A stretch of 64,000 bases of DNA from Agrypnia vestita (taxonomy: Eukaryota > Arthropoda > Insecta > Trichoptera > Phryganeidae), in the NCBI GenBank assembly GCA_016648135.1, contig JADDOH010023735.1, positions 168,166-232,165 on the forward strand, written 5' to 3'. Positions 21,663-33,734 of the stretch are shown here, piece by piece; within the stretch, counting starts at the first letter, position 1, and each line of letters opens with the position of its first letter. The notes under the pieces are model-generated. The model saw only the letters and a list, made by a program, of their open reading frames with translations, searched no databases and was not told the origin of the DNA. The translations under genes and the position numbers were made by a program.

Positions 21663-23028
21663 CTTATACAATATTAGTCGACCTTGGCCTGTTACTAAAT
21701 AAGCTTCTTAGCGATGCATTATTGCTGAAGTGTATTTTATGGGATACTTTACATTCTAAAATCTATTACATACTAATATACCATCCATAATAACCTACAT
21801 ATTTACATTTACATCTAATTTAATGTATGGTACAATCTATAATATAATAAATAATACATCTTATGCTCTACAATTCTATACTATTTTTACAATAATTTTA
21901 CAATAAAGAATACTATAGATCACTTCTCACACATCGGTAGGTACTTTCTTGAAATATTGTCGCTGGAACACACGCGCTAGCAACACAGCTGCCGCACAGA
22001 TTCGCTTCTATGGCGTCAGCCCGCCGTCAACAATAACAATAATTCTATGCAGCGCTTTTTCGATGCTTCCAAAATCCCGTGGACTATCCCGGAACCTTCT
22101 AGTGATTTCCAATGTAAAAGGCGTGCTGTAAAATTATCAATTACGTGTAATTTCTGATTCTACCATCTCATGACAATAAATTGAAAGTTTTAAAATGTTG
22201 CGTTTTTGGAAATATCGAAGGCTTCTTCAAAATTATTTTAATAGTTAGCCTCTGCACCATCTGTACTCTCCACGGCAACTTATCAGATTTAAAAGCCCCA
22301 CCCCATCCAACTACTCCGTACTGTAAAATGTACGTACTTTTCCTTTTTGTCTTTATTTGGAATCCTATTATTACACAAGGTTCCAAGGAAAAAGACTTCC
22401 ACTTGAGTCGTACTGTGTGTATTGTATGTTTCACACGTATGTGTGACTCGACTCTGATGATAAACGGGTTTAGTATTTTTAAATAAAAGATGTTAAAATT
22501 TCACGCAGAGTTTGATATCATAGAAATTCGATACCAGGAAACTTACAGAATGAAGGCAGTTTATAAAATTATTTTTCATAGTGTTGTTTTTTCTAAACTT
22601 ATCGCTCTCTCTGTTGTGAAACGGACGGTACAGTCTTATTCAAAAAGATTAAACAGACTTGAGTGGATGTCTGAGCGGTGACAAATGAATATCGGATTAG
22701 CGCGTGCTGATTAGTCATTGGTGACTGTACACTGCGTGTTATTATTAGAAGAAAGGGCGCTCGCCTGTGTTGTTGCACGTTGTTCAGCAAACTCTCTTCC
22801 CCGCCGACCTCTGTAGCCGGTTTCAAAAGTTTTATTTTGTAAACTGGTTGAATTCTCCCCCTGTTTGTTAAACCTCTTTGGTTTTGTTGAACAATGGACA
22901 CATTCTAAGTTTCATTAATTAATATTATCAATAACAATAACTAGCACCTCCTTGACCCTACAAGGGGATGAAGGTGATGATGATGATTAACAATTATAAA
23001 ATTATATAAAAATTTTCTTTAACCACGA
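21663..23028. other. Unrecognised interval
   Basis: Contains several short open frames without features and a GAT-repeat tail near 22965-22990 that may end a LINE scrap (22935-22990). Nothing else recognised. Confidence 0.4.
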
Positions 23029-23120
23029 ATTTTAAAACTGTTCATAGATGAACTAAACCCCTCCTTTAGGCCAGGGGATTGGGAAACAGCGGAAGTATGT
23101 CCCCCATCTCGTATATTTAA

Positions 23121-25625
23121 CCCGATCACTGCCGCGACCGGATAAATCCGCGCTGCCGCGCAGTACCCCACACGCCGCGAACGGATAAATCCGCGCACAT
23201 CTTCACACAATTTTAGACGCGTAATAAAACATGAAATTGAAACGTCTCTTTTTGTATCGCCTACCGCCATCTATGGGGATTAATTTTAAGAATTTACTGT
23301 CACTCATATTGTTTCAAAAATGTTGTAATCTACATTTTTGTAAATTATTCCATCTGACAGCCGATAGAGCTCGCAAGGGTCATCACTTATCTTAATTTAT
23401 TACGGGGCATCCCGGAATACGGAAGTGTCGCTGTCGGATTCTTTGTTCACAGAGAGCTTTTTTTTTGATAAAATCAAACGTTTGCCGGTATTTTCTCGCA
23501 CTTGTGTTGTTTTCTTGTAAAGTTAAGGGATTATGTATTATTATAAATAAGTTTTCAGCGTTATAAGTGTGTTTATTATCAATTATTGTGAAGTGATTTT
23601 TATTATCTTGGAATTGGTTCACTTGTTAGTTTTTCTAAGTATTATTTTTTGAATTTAGGTTTATTACAATGGCAGAATTTTCAAATAGTGATTATGAAAT
23701 TCTTCAAACTGCCGAGTCTGATAACAGTGACGTAGAATTTGAATTGCCGGAGTTTTACGAGCCCTTTGAAGACGACGCCGAAATGGTCAATGATAATGTT
23801 GAATCAGGGAATGTTGACCAAGATAATTGTGGTGACAGAAGACCCGTCTTTCATTGGGAAAGTGATGCATTTTTACCGCAAGTGCACAATTTTGATTCTT
23901 CCTTTTCCGGCGCTAAATTGCTTACAAATGAAGGTATGCAAGAGGTTGATTTTTTCAAAATTTTTATGCATCAAACATTAGTTGAGCTCATTGTAGCCGA
24001 AACTAATCGGCAATATATAAATATAAAAAACAAGAGCACCTCAATAAGCTATAGAATGCAGCAATGGATCGATACAACCGTTGATGAAATGTATATTTTC
24101 ATGGGTCTCTGTATACTGATGGCAAGAAATACTAGAAACACCATTGAAGAGCATTGGTCCACGGATATTTTATTGCATTCGGCGATTTTTTCCGATGTTA
24201 TGCCAAGGAATCGCTTCCAAATTTTATTGAGTATGCTCCATTTTTGTAATAATGAGGAACAACCGCCTGGAGATAGACTTTTTAAAATAAAAGCAGTGGT
24301 GGACATGATTACAGCTGTATTCAAGGAACAAATGTATCCATACAAGAATGTGTGTATAGACGAGAGTTTGATATTATTCAAAGGTCGGCTGGCTTTCAAA
24401 CAATATATTCCAAACAAAGCAAGTCGTTTTGGTATAAAACTCTTTGTTATTTGCGATTGTACCACGGGATATGTGTTGAATTTTATTATTTATACGGGAT
24501 CTACCACTATTTATACAAGGCATGAGGATTTGGGAGTTTCTGGAAGCATCGTGATGACACTAATGGAGCCATACTTAAATCGAGGTCATTCTTTATTTGT
24601 AGACAATTGGTATACAAGCCCGTTATTATTTCAGTCACTGTTTGATAAAAAAACAAATGCATGTGGGACTGTCCGCAAAAATAGAAAACAGATGCCAAAA
24701 TTTAAGGAAAAACTTAAAAAAGGCGAAATGGAGGCTTATCACACAGACTCTATGGCGGCACAATTATGGAAAGATAAAAAAGATGTTACAATGCTTACAA
24801 CCCTTCACCCAAGCACACTTGCAGAAACAGGAAAAACTCATTATGCTACCAATGAACCAATTAAAAAACCTGAGAGCGTAATAGATTACAACAAAAATAT
24901 GGGGGCAGTGGATAAATGTGACATGGTGCTATCATCGGTTCATTCTTCAAGAAAGACAATGAGATGGTACAAGAAGATTTTTTTCCACCTTTTAGATCTT
25001 TGCCTCTTGAATGCACATGCCATATACCGCGAAAAGACCGGAAACCGTAAACCCATTGCAGATTTTCAATTAGAAATCAAACGTCAACTTTTTTATCAGC
25101 ATCGACAATCATCTGTGCCGAAAGCAGAATCTATGAGGAAACGGAAATCTGAGTTGCCATCTCGATTAGTAGAGAGGCATTTTGTGGGGAAATTTCCTGA
25201 GACCGCACAGAAACAACCAGCATCCAAAAGATGTGTGGTGTGTTCAGCAAAAAAGAAAAGACGAGAATCGCGGTATAGATGTAAACAGTGCGACGTAGCT
25301 TTATGTGTGGAACCATGTTTTGAACTGTATCATACGCTGGAGGATTATAGTAGGTAGAAGATAGTGTTTTAGAACATAATAAAAAAAAATCTTACTTTAT
25401 TTTGTGAACTTGTGACAACCCTGTTTCTATATTTGTGCCAGACAATTTTAGTGATTTAAGTGAAGAAAATGGTATTAATATTTCGTAAAACATCGTAATA
25501 TGGTGAGTTTTCACATTTTTAAATATAAGCTGCTTTTAAATTTCTCAATTTTATTTTTTTAAATTTGAAAAAAATGCCCGGCATACGGGGATGGTTAGAG
25601 TTTTGTATGGCCGGCAGGGAAAAGG
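23121..25625 (+). mobile_element. Complete piggyBac-family transposon
   Basis: 2505 bp between TTAA at 23117-23120 and TTAA at 25626-25629. The ends are short imperfect inverted repeats of the form CC-6 bases-CTGCCG. The left end carries two 23-base direct repeats (23131-23153 and 23174-23196, one mismatch) with the near-palindrome CGGATAAATCCG. The right end carries CCCGGCATAC and, inverted, GTATGGCCGG. A full-length transposase gene lies inside with 548 bases of leader and an AATAAA-type signal near 25377. Intact gene and flanks suggest recent insertion. Confidence 0.92.
23669..25357 (+). CDS. piggyBac transposase
   Basis: A 562-residue, uninterrupted protein of the DDE_Tnp_1_7 (piggyBac) family, which cuts and pastes DNA at TTAA in the nucleus. 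The N-terminus (residues 1-60) is strongly acidic, as usual for the family. The catalytic core follows, with the three aspartates at D231 (CIDESLILFKGR), D312 (FVDNWYTSPL) and D415 (MGAVDKCD). The conserved YIPNKASRFGIK block follows the first aspartate. The C-terminus (about 521-555) is a cysteine-rich domain with C522, C525, C538, C541, C546, C550 and H555, the zinc-binding domain that recognises the element's ends. Length is in the normal range (Trichoplusia piggyBac is 594). The ATG at 23669 is the first in frame and has a leader typical of these elements. No stops or frameshifts are seen, so the protein may be active. Whether it is an expressed transposon or a domesticated copy cannot be told here, but the TTAA borders favour a transposon. 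Confidence 0.95.
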   Translation: MAEFSNSDYEILQTAESDNSDVEFELPEFYEPFEDDAEMVNDNVESGNVDQDNCGDRRPVFHWESDAFLPQVHNFDSSFSGAKLLTNEGMQEVDFFKIFMHQTLVELIVAETNRQYINIKNKSTSISYRMQQWIDTTVDEMYIFMGLCILMARNTRNTIEEHWSTDILLHSAIFSDVMPRNRFQILLSMLHFCNNEEQPPGDRLFKIKAVVDMITAVFKEQMYPYKNVCIDESLILFKGRLAFKQYIPNKASRFGIKLFVICDCTTGYVLNFIIYTGSTTIYTRHEDLGVSGSIVMTLMEPYLNRGHSLFVDNWYTSPLLFQSLFDKKTNACGTVRKNRKQMPKFKEKLKKGEMEAYHTDSMAAQLWKDKKDVTMLTTLHPSTLAETGKTHYATNEPIKKPESVIDYNKNMGAVDKCDMVLSSVHSSRKTMRWYKKIFFHLLDLCLLNAHAIYREKTGNRKPIADFQLEIKRQLFYQHRQSSVPKAESMRKRKSELPSRLVERHFVGKFPETAQKQPASKRCVVCSAKKKRRESRYRCKQCDVALCVEPCFELYHTLEDYSR

Positions 25626-25960
25626 TTAAGACACATAAGTTAAAGTGTTTATTCTTGCATAGTTATATCCAAAACATATTTTTTACAATAGGCGTTGTTT
25701 TTAAAAATACTTTTATTTTGTTCAGAAGCCAGTCTCTTCAAATGAAAATGTATTTTTGTAACAGAGCGTGACTTAGGAGTCATTTCCTTAAGTTCGCAAT
25801 GTTAAATTAAATTCCAGTGTAGGACCGAATGAAATTTGTGTAAAGCGCCATTGAGATGAAATTTTTACAAAAATGGAGCTATACAAATTATCCTTTTTTA
25901 TTTCATTATTACTGAGATGATTGTTTTAAAATTTGCAAGTTAGCATTAATTTTTTAAAAG

Positions 25961-26410
25961 TCAAACTTAATGAAACCAGCAAGATTTTTAATTATTTTTC
26001 TATTTTATACATTCAATATTGTACTTTCATGCCGTACAGCTGTGTGCGATTATGTGTATTTTTTCAAATTAGGAGTTGTGTGTTTGTAATTATTTTACAA
26101 GTTTTTATTCTACGTTCCCAGATAATCAAAAGTCTACTGTATGCAAGCTAATTAACAAAAATTATATATTTTTGAAAGTGTAGTGTTTTCACAATTTGGG
26201 AATACGGGATTGTTTTAATGAAAGACCAGGTGGTAGTAATTACCATTCCGTTTTGTTGTATAAATACGTGTGCGGACCGGCATTAGCTACCGTGACCTTG
26301 GAGAAGAGAGTGCGCCCGTGTGCTCTCACCTTTTTATGCTGACCCCTCTTCCTCTCCTGGGTCAGGGTGGCCAGCCTCAAAACACCACAGAAAATAATTA
26401 AGTTTATTTA
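25961..26410. other. Interval with an isolated TATA-like site
   Basis: At 26259-26266 TATAAATA is followed by a GC-rich stretch to about 26390. That is a promoter-like arrangement, but no open frame follows and a Harbinger-like MITE begins at 26411. It could be part of an old LTR or a pseudo-promoter. Confidence 0.3.
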
Positions 26411-27010
26411 GGCCTGGTTGCGCCATCTAAAGTAAAGTTACTCGAGTAACTTTTTTTTACTAAAACGGGTTGCGCCATTGATGATAAAAAATATTTTACT
26501 CGCCGAATTACATACATGAGTAACTTTTTTTTACTCTCTAATATCGGTGGGTAAAGGTAAAAAAAACGTTGGTAAAAAAAATGGCCGTCCTCTCACAGCC
26601 TATTTGAAAATGTGACATTTGTCCGTATAGGTACTTGTCATTTGAATTTTGTTGCTGTCATTGTCGTATCGAAATTTGTAAACATTAAAATGAATCTTTT
26701 AATTTCGCGTTATTTTAGCGATGGTTTGACGTTTGTTTCGTAGAATAGAGTGGTTTGTTTGAACTGGTTTTGAACCGCAAAAGTACGTATTGCCAGTGGT
26801 AAAAAACTAAAATAAATCAAATTCCATAGACATATGCGGTATTTGAGGTTTATTCTGCTTGGCACCCTATTAGCCTTATTATTGGTTTGACAGTGGTAAA
26901 ATAGACGTTTGTGCAACCCGAAATCGAGTTTACTCTCAGCTGATGGTAAGAAAAGTTACTCGGGTTAATTTTACTCAAGTAACATTTACTTCAGATGGCG
27001 CAACCGGGCC
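26411..27010. mobile_element. PIF/Harbinger-like (Tourist) MITE
   Basis: Exactly 600 bp between TTA at 26408-26410 and TTA at 27011-27013. The ends are inverted: GGCCTGGTTGCGCCATCT at the left and AGATGGCGCAACCGGGCC at the right. Inner copies of GTTACTCGAGTAAC-like words occur on both arms. A 3-bp TTA duplication plus GGCC-type ends is the PIF/Harbinger signature. No transposase inside. Confidence 0.85.
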
Positions 27011-27013
27011 TTA

Positions 27014-27403
27014 CAACAAGTTTCGTTTCGAGACTTCGTTGGAATTTGTACCCAGATTCAACCAGCAGTAGACGGCGATCCAGCAATTTACTGCACTAAC
27101 CAGCATCGCTCATGCTCTTGTAATTTACAACATTGTGCAGTGCGGGGGCTAAAAAGATTGGCACAAAAATTGAACAAAATTTGGCTGCATTGAAGAGCAC
27201 GCACATTTGTTAAAGAAGACACCACGTGGCTACTGTAAACATTACAAATAAAAATAATTTGACAATGACATCTATATCCTTGATTGTTCTTGTGTATTCT
27301 TCTACTATATGCTTCGCATATTCACAATTTTTTATTTTTATTTAATTCGGTCATCCAAAAGGGAGACACCATCATTTGGTGAGATGAAATACAAAAAAAA
27401 ATA
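27014..27403. other. Unrecognised interval
   Basis: No gene, repeat partner or RNA recognised. Confidence 0.35.
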
Positions 27404-27735
27404 GTTAAATGTCTCCCACAATTAAAGGATAAGTTTATATACAGTTTACAAAATCCCTTACGTATAAACTCGCGCAATGACATTTTTCTTCCCACACATG
27501 TGAACACAAACACGAACACATAAAAACACAAATACACACATTCACACAAACTCACTATTTGACATGTTTTTTCTTATTTTTTCCTATCTGATCCTAGTAT
27601 AATATTATTGTATATATGTGTTTTCTTGTAATTGGCCCAAGACTCTGTACATTAATTATTGTTTTTTTTCAAGATTGATTTATTATATGGCTGTAAGAAA
27701 ACCAATAAATGAAAATAAAAAAATAAAAAATAACA
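27404..27735 (+). pseudogene. Non-LTR retrotransposon 3' end (family B)
   Basis: A short reading frame LPQLKDKFIYSLQNPL near 27404-27480 fits the F...L ending of LINE reverse transcriptases. The 3' UTR ends GGCTGTAAGAAAACCAATAA followed by an A-rich AAAT tail. The same 3' UTR occurs in minus orientation at 47118-47310. Confidence 0.65.
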
Positions 27736-28559
27736 CAGATATGACATAACCATAGATAAGTCAATTTGACAATGACAGATAAAACATCATTTAACCGATT
27801 GTTCCAAATTTAACTCTAACATAGTCATAAAGGGGATGTATATAATATGCATGATCAGGGAGGGGGACGAGTTTCTAGTATCCGCCTCACCACATGACAA
27901 TGTATTTGTGTGTACATGAATAACACAATGTTAAAAATTCATTTACTCATCCGGTACAATCCATCATATTATTATTCGCAACTTTGGACAGAATCCAATA
28001 TTTTCAGTGTTCAATTTTCTCTTATCTACTGGCAGTAATCCATCAAAATGTGATATATCGCAACCGGTACACGTATCGGAAGTTTTATTTTTGTTCAACT
28101 GACCATCGGCCACGGGGGATTCTAGAAAAATCATTTACATCGCCGATTGCTGTCTATAATTTCATTTTATACAAGGTTTTGTATCACTATATCTGTTGAG
28201 AATGCAAGAAAATAAATTTATTAGGGCCGGTTGAATCAACTTGGTTTATAATAATCTTTCATTTAAACCATTCCACAAATCACACAACCCGTTTTCGTAG
28301 AAATCTACGATTTTTACAAAAGAAAAACACCTCCGACTGTTTGATTTCGTTTTCTTAACCGTGAATTCGATCGAAATAATGGACATTACAACGAAATTAT
28401 TATAATTGGGATTTAAATAATTTTAGTGTATTTCAAAATCAATCAAATTAAGTTTAGATTCAGTGCAGGCATAACCCAGCGAATCTGGTATTATAAAGTA
28501 TTGAGCTACATACTTGAGTCTATCAAACAACACTGCAACTCAATGTAAATAATCTAACA
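27736..28559. other. Unrecognised AT-rich interval
   Basis: No gene or repeat recognised; the 71-codon frame at 27984-28199 lacks any feature. Confidence 0.35.
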
Positions 28560-29010
28560 AATATTGAAACTATAAAACTCATTCATAACATGAATATATG
28601 CATTCATTCTATTCATACTCATTCATATTGCAATAACAGACATTCACCTACTTTTCATCTCTCCTTTTGTAAGACCAACTCAAAACAAAATTCCTTTATG
28701 TACAGATCCACAAATTCATTTAACACAAACTATCACCACATTGACATTTTCAACTCAATAATAAGAAACATAAAACAAACAATATCTACACTACCGCACC
28801 CAAACTAATTTGTACATTATATCTTCCCTTCTACTCCCGTCCCACATTCCCCTCCACCCTATCCACTCGCTATTAAAGTAAGTTAAAGTAAATTATTATA
28901 TTCAGTGGAAAATTTGTAATTGGCATAATTGAAATAAAATTTCATATTTTTATGATAGTTGTTTTGCTGTTAATTTTCCCCAAAATAAAATAGATAAATA
29001 AATAAATAAG
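28560..29010 (+). pseudogene. Non-LTR retrotransposon 3' end (family C), best copy
   Basis: The frame ending at about 28808 reads MYRSTNSFNTNYHHIDIF then TISTLPHPN and a stop, an eroded LINE reverse-transcriptase terminus. Its C-rich 3' UTR and AAATAAATAAATAA tail define family C. Copies: 1015-1268 (+) and, split by a TTAA element, 47312-48975 (-). Confidence 0.75.
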
Positions 29011-30121
29011 GTTATTTATTAATGGCCAAAAACAAGTATGACGACTCTTGAAAAAATATTTAAAAACCATCAACACTTTATATATTTTTTTAACGTTGAA
29101 TACAGTTTTATGACAATTTTTTTTCTAGTCTATTAAAACTATAAGGATACATACATTTTATCGCTGTACCTGTCCAAAAAGAGAGTAACTCTTGTGCTTG
29201 GACAGTGACTTACACTTTTAAATTACATATTATTTAAAAATATATATAGTTTAATTGTGTTTTTTGTAGGGTTCATTTAATTTAATTTTTTTAAATCTCA
29301 GTTATCTTGTTAATTTCTGTAGGGAGGCTACTGAAATTTTTGTTCCTAAATATATATAATTTTGCTGATATTGTTTGACGTTGCATTTTGGTATTTTTAA
29401 ATTATTTTGAAATCTCAGGTGAAAGTGTATATGACTTACCACAATAGGTATGACATTAAAAAAAAAACTTAATGAATTGATAACACAATAACGTATTCAC
29501 AAAACTTATATACTTTTGAGTATATTAAGTAAGCAGATTTACTCAGAACACAAGGTGCCATCAGTAAAACGGTAAAAAAAAAATCCAAGTGTTACAGGAA
29601 GTAAAATAATCTAAGATGTATGTCATGAATTTGAAATCAAAGAAAAATTAACCCAGTGACACATTAGCTGTTAAACCGTTGTGTTTCACTTGTCAGCCTG
29701 TTTGAAAGAGAAAATGCCATTTCTATATGTATAAAACATTGGTTCGCTTGATTACTTTTAACTGGCTTAATATCAAATATAAATCATAAAAAAAATTATT
29801 GTTCTTCCCTCTCTTGAAACGTGAAAATTTCGTAGATAGGTTTTTGTGTTTACAAGACGTGGAATTATCGTTAGGATTGACGCGAAAGTGAAATCTGCAA
29901 CGATCTCTGCCACTAATGGCTGACTATCTACATGGGTAATCAAACATCTATTTATAATTTGTATTTGCCGATGCTTGAATTGTGTTCATCTGATAACTGT
30001 CGCTCTGAGACCGTTGATTGATATATTTATATTCAACTTGATTGATTTTACTGCAAATTAAGTTATTTACGGAGTGAAATCGGTTTCAGTGAACTAGATG
30101 TTAACATTTCGCAATATTATA
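29011..30121. other. AT-rich interval with a scrap of LINE family D
   Basis: Near 29095-29145 ACAGTTTTATGACAATTTTT and CTAGTCTATTAAAAC match the reverse complement of 39365-39395, so an old relative of the LINE tail at 39225 lies here. Nothing else recognised. Confidence 0.4.
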
Positions 30122-30882
30122 CAGGGTATCACTGAGCTAGTCCACAATACTTTACAGGTAGATTTCTTCCTAAATTATCAGATAAAAATATTTAAGCAAC
30201 AATGTCCTAATGTCAATAGTAATGGAGATAGGCAACTTCAAAGTTTTCATTTTATTTTTTCATTATTTATAACTATATTTTGAAAATGTTGGATCATTGG
30301 ACTATCATAATATTTACTAAAATTTTTTTTTTTTTTTTTAAATAGAAATGAAATCATGGTGTGCGTGTCGCATCAATATTCTTACTATTTTCAAAATAAG
30401 CTAAAAGCTTGTGCTATGAAAAAAGACAACCAGATCACTGGGCGAGCGTCATGACCAATACACCAATAAGCTACTATACTAGAATTGAATTTTAAAAAAT
30501 TCGTTCACTTCAATACAAATCAAATAAAATTATTGAAAGCTTGCAAAAATTCTAGTTCTAATTTCTAGCTATTTAAAGGAATGAATTTTCAGCATACTAT
30601 ACAAGTTATATTTATGATATTACAATGTTTTACAAAAAAAGGCAGAAATATTAAAATAATAAATGCAAACTTTGAAGTCTCTATAATTATTGATAATCGA
30701 TATAAATTACTGCAATAATAGTTCAACATTTTGTAAAAAATAAGTCAGAAATATTGAAAAGAATTGATATTGCATAACTCCATAACTATTGATATTGGAT
30801 CATGGCTGCTTGAACATTTCGACTCATAATCAAGGCAGTAATATAGTCCTGTGAGGTTATTAATATTTTCCTAATAATCCTG
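30122..30882. mobile_element. M1 copy 10, composite and split by a SINE
   Basis: The left end CAGGGTATCACTGAGCTAGTCC follows TA. The right end belongs to the GGGTTATTTG end type (GAGGTTATTAATATTTTCCTAATAATCCTG). An S1 SINE sits inside and the centre is partly duplicated, so two M1 copies probably fused. Confidence 0.75.
30350..30482 (-). mobile_element. S1 tRNA-derived SINE, copy 2 (deleted)
   Basis: Minus-strand copy: GTGTCGCATCAATATTCTTACTAT and AGCTTGTGCTATGA match the S1 body, and CACTGGGCGAGCGTCATGACC the tRNA-like head. The middle, including the B box, is lost. Confidence 0.75.
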
Positions 30883-30974
30883 TGTATATATATATTTTTT
30901 TAAATTAATTTTATTCTTATTTATTTGTTTATTTTAACCGATTCCGCGTGTTACCGTCATTTAAGATTTATATC

Positions 30975-31380
30975 GATGGATTTTTTTCCACAGGCCACCA
31001 ATATGTAAAGTCGTGAACTAATATAAATTTCTACCTGGTTCCAAAACATTTGGCTTATTTAAAAAAATTACAAGCTTCAAATTTTGAAACAATTATGAAA
31101 AGGTCTAAAGTATAATGTCTTAGTGAATAAGGCGCACTTTATTACAAAATTATGTTTTTATTTAAAGAGTCTCGGTTTGGAACGAAAATTTTAAAAATTA
31201 AAAAAAAAACAATGCCTGTTGTAAAAAATACGCTTTGGATATAACTATGCAAGAATAAATACTTCAACTGCATTATAAAATTGTGCAGGGGGCATACTTT
31301 GGCTGTGCCCCAGTTCCCTCGCCTTAGGAAGGGGTCTATTTCATCTCTGTATAATTTTAATGCTCTGATTTTCACCAATA
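30975..31380 (+). repeat. R5 dispersed repeat, copy Z (no insert)
   Basis: Uninterrupted relative of copies X and Y. The point that matches the TTAA insertions reads ACTGCATTATAAAATTGTG near 31280. It is therefore the reference for the empty sites of both TTAA elements. Confidence 0.7.
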
Positions 31381-31399
31381 TTTGATGATCAAATTCTAA

Positions 31400-31800
31400 A
31401 ACGGCAAATGTGTGCTATCTTTACAAGACAAACTCCGAGCTATTATCGTGCACTCCGAGCGTTAACACGGTGTGCACACAAGGCGGAGATTATGAGAGAG
31501 GTTCAGCCACGGTGCACGCTGCCTTAACATATGCAAATATTTGTCTTTGAAACTTCTCTGCCTTGTGTCCTGTGGCACGAATACTAATCGGTCCTCTCCT
31601 CTCACTTCCTCCGCCGGTCGCGTCTGTTTGCACGCGCATACTAATCCACCAGCTATGTACGTCCGCTAATGTTGTATCTCGTCGGGGCTCCTTTTGTGCA
31701 GCGTAAATGATTAATTATTATTGTTGATGTCATAAAAGAACTTGGAACAGATTAAAGCAACTTCGACTATTACTCATCTCTTTGAGGTGTGCGTGTGCCT
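31400..31800. other. GC-richer unique island, possible regulatory sequence
   Basis: Composition is close to 50 percent GC in an AT-rich setting. There is no repeat partner, and no open frame above 50 codons stands out. Words such as ATGCAAAT (octamer-like, near 31532) and TGATTAATTATTATT occur. A conserved non-coding element is plausible. Confidence 0.3.
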
Positions 31801-31827
31801 GGTGTTTGAAAGTTGAGAAATGAATAT

Positions 31828-32211
31828 ATACAATTTTATTTGACTTGTACTAATGGGAATAAATTTTTCGTTATCGATATAACTCACTGTAACGATGGTT
31901 CAACTTTTTGCAAAAAAAAAAATGCATTCATGCAATGCATCTGTGTCAAAGAAAATGACAAAAAAATTTCCAACGTTTTAATATTATATTTGAATTGTAT
32001 CAAAGCAAATGAATTTTTATATTCAATATGAATTGATTTCATTATACTGCAATGTTTAACAAAAGATAAAGCAAAAATATTGAAAAAAAAATGCAAACTT
32101 TGAACGCCTATCTCCATAACTATTGTTGCTATTGGTTGCTTGAACATTTTCGACTCGTTATCAAAGCGGAAATACACAGGTAAAGTTTTTGCTTCTAGCT
32201 ATGACACCCTG
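31828..32211. mobile_element. M1 copy 11, left-truncated and rearranged
   Basis: Holds the central TTTTATTTGACTTGTA motif twice and the right arm to GCTTCTAGCTATGACACCCTG. The left terminal arm is missing. Confidence 0.75.
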
Positions 32212-32595
32212 TGTGTTAATATTTGTCGAAATTAAGTTGATACAGCTGAGATTTTTAAGAATAATGACAAACAAAATACTAATTAAAATAATTAGAGTTA
32301 TATTATGCTTTACTATTTATTTTAATTTCTAGATGTAACCCGTCAAAGATTATGGTACTTTTACATGTCGGTTCCTAAGGAATAAGCATGTATTTTTTTA
32401 AAAAAAATTGGAAAAAAAAAATTGAGAATTTTATTTTTTTGGAAAAAATATTTAACTATAAAAAATTTACGGACATTACACGAAGTTACGGGGACAGACA
32501 GACAGACATGCCATTTTTGATACGTCATAGTCTAAGAGATTAATAATTTAATAAATATGTTGTACTCACAGATCACTTGCATTCTTTTAGGTAAT

Positions 32596-33381
32596 AAATT
32601 GAAGACCCCATGGCAAGAAGTTGTTAACTAACATTGAAGTACATTTGAGATAATTAGACATTTGCATTTCGCCCTTGAAAAATATGTTTTATTGTTAATT
32701 CAAGATTAATTTTTATTGATTTATGTCACTAAAATATCAAAAAAGTATTTCCAAAGTAAAAAAAACGCATTTATGCACAAAAAATAATAATATACTACTT
32801 TTTCCTAAAAAAATGTAGTTAACAACCATTTTATCGCCTCTGGAACTCATTTTTAATAGAATAACACCTTTTTAAAATTGGTAAAACACGAACATCAAAC
32901 AACCCTTCAAATGTTATCCTTTTTTACAAACCATTGTCCAAAATTACAAAACACCTGGCATGTTAATTAATAATACAAAACATGGTATGTATCATTTAAA
33001 ATTATTGAAAAATAATATTTAAGTACTTATTATAATAGTCTTCAAATAAAAACAAATACATATATGACAGTACTGCCAGATTAAAATTTATATTAACCAT
33101 AAATATTCCAATCAAATTAAAAGGCTTGTTAATTTCAGAATGATGGCATAAACATGTTATTATTGAAGATAACATGTTCTTCCCATTAGTAACTGATTTG
33201 ATTTTTATGAAAAAGTGTAGTTAACATATTCATCCCTATGATTTGAACATGTTCTAATTATTTTTAAGTTCTGAACTTATTTCCAGTGGAAAGAGCGTAC
33301 AATATTTAGTTTAGAGGGCTTATTAACTCATTTTTGACAAAAATTTTAGTTAACAACTTCTTGCCGTGGGGTCTTCGGTTA
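32596..33381. mobile_element. Unclassified DNA element with GAAGACCCC ends
   Basis: The left end GAAGACCCCATGGCAAGAAG and the right end CTTCTTGCCGTGGGGTCTTC form inverted repeats of about 30 bases (extended by TTGTTAACT and AGTTAACAA). The interior, about 780 bp, is AT-rich and non-coding, with further TAGTTAAC words. The target duplication is ambiguous, so no superfamily can be assigned. 32212-32595 before it holds only the GACAGACAG repeat shared with 20020. Confidence 0.65.
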
Positions 33382-33734
33382 TAAGTAAGTTTTATGTGAA
33401 AACTGTCTGAATCATTATTGTCAGCAGTCATTATTGGCCTCCACGAGGTGTCTGTCCACATTACCCAGCAAAACCTATTGACAAAGCGGATTGCTTTCTG
33501 CTACAAGTATAACGATACCAGATGAATGTAATAAAGCAGTGCTCAAAGATTATTTTTTTAGATGCTCATAAAAATGTAAATTACATTTTTTATCGACACT
33601 TCGAGGTATTTATGTAATTTTTTTAAAAATATAATTTTAGCTGTAATTAGTATGTGCGTCATAAATTGTACAATCCAGGATGCATTTGTTATTTTAATTT
33701 TATTATTTTTAAAATAGTCTATACTTAAAATATA

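Larger units (their letters stand above)
23029..25960 (-). repeat. R5 dispersed repeat, copy Y, split by piggyBac
   Basis: The reverse complements of 25630-25960 and of 23029-23116 are collinear with 31120-31380. Shared words include CTATGCAAGAATAAA, GGGGG.CATACTT and CCTAAAGGAGGGG versus CCTTAGGAAGGGG. Copy Z is thus a paralogous site without the insert, which confirms the borders of the piggyBac element. Confidence 0.75.

Noticed and set aside
24049..24698. Antisense frames of 138 and 63 codons opposite the piggyBac gene
   Set aside because: Shadows of the transposase reading frame.
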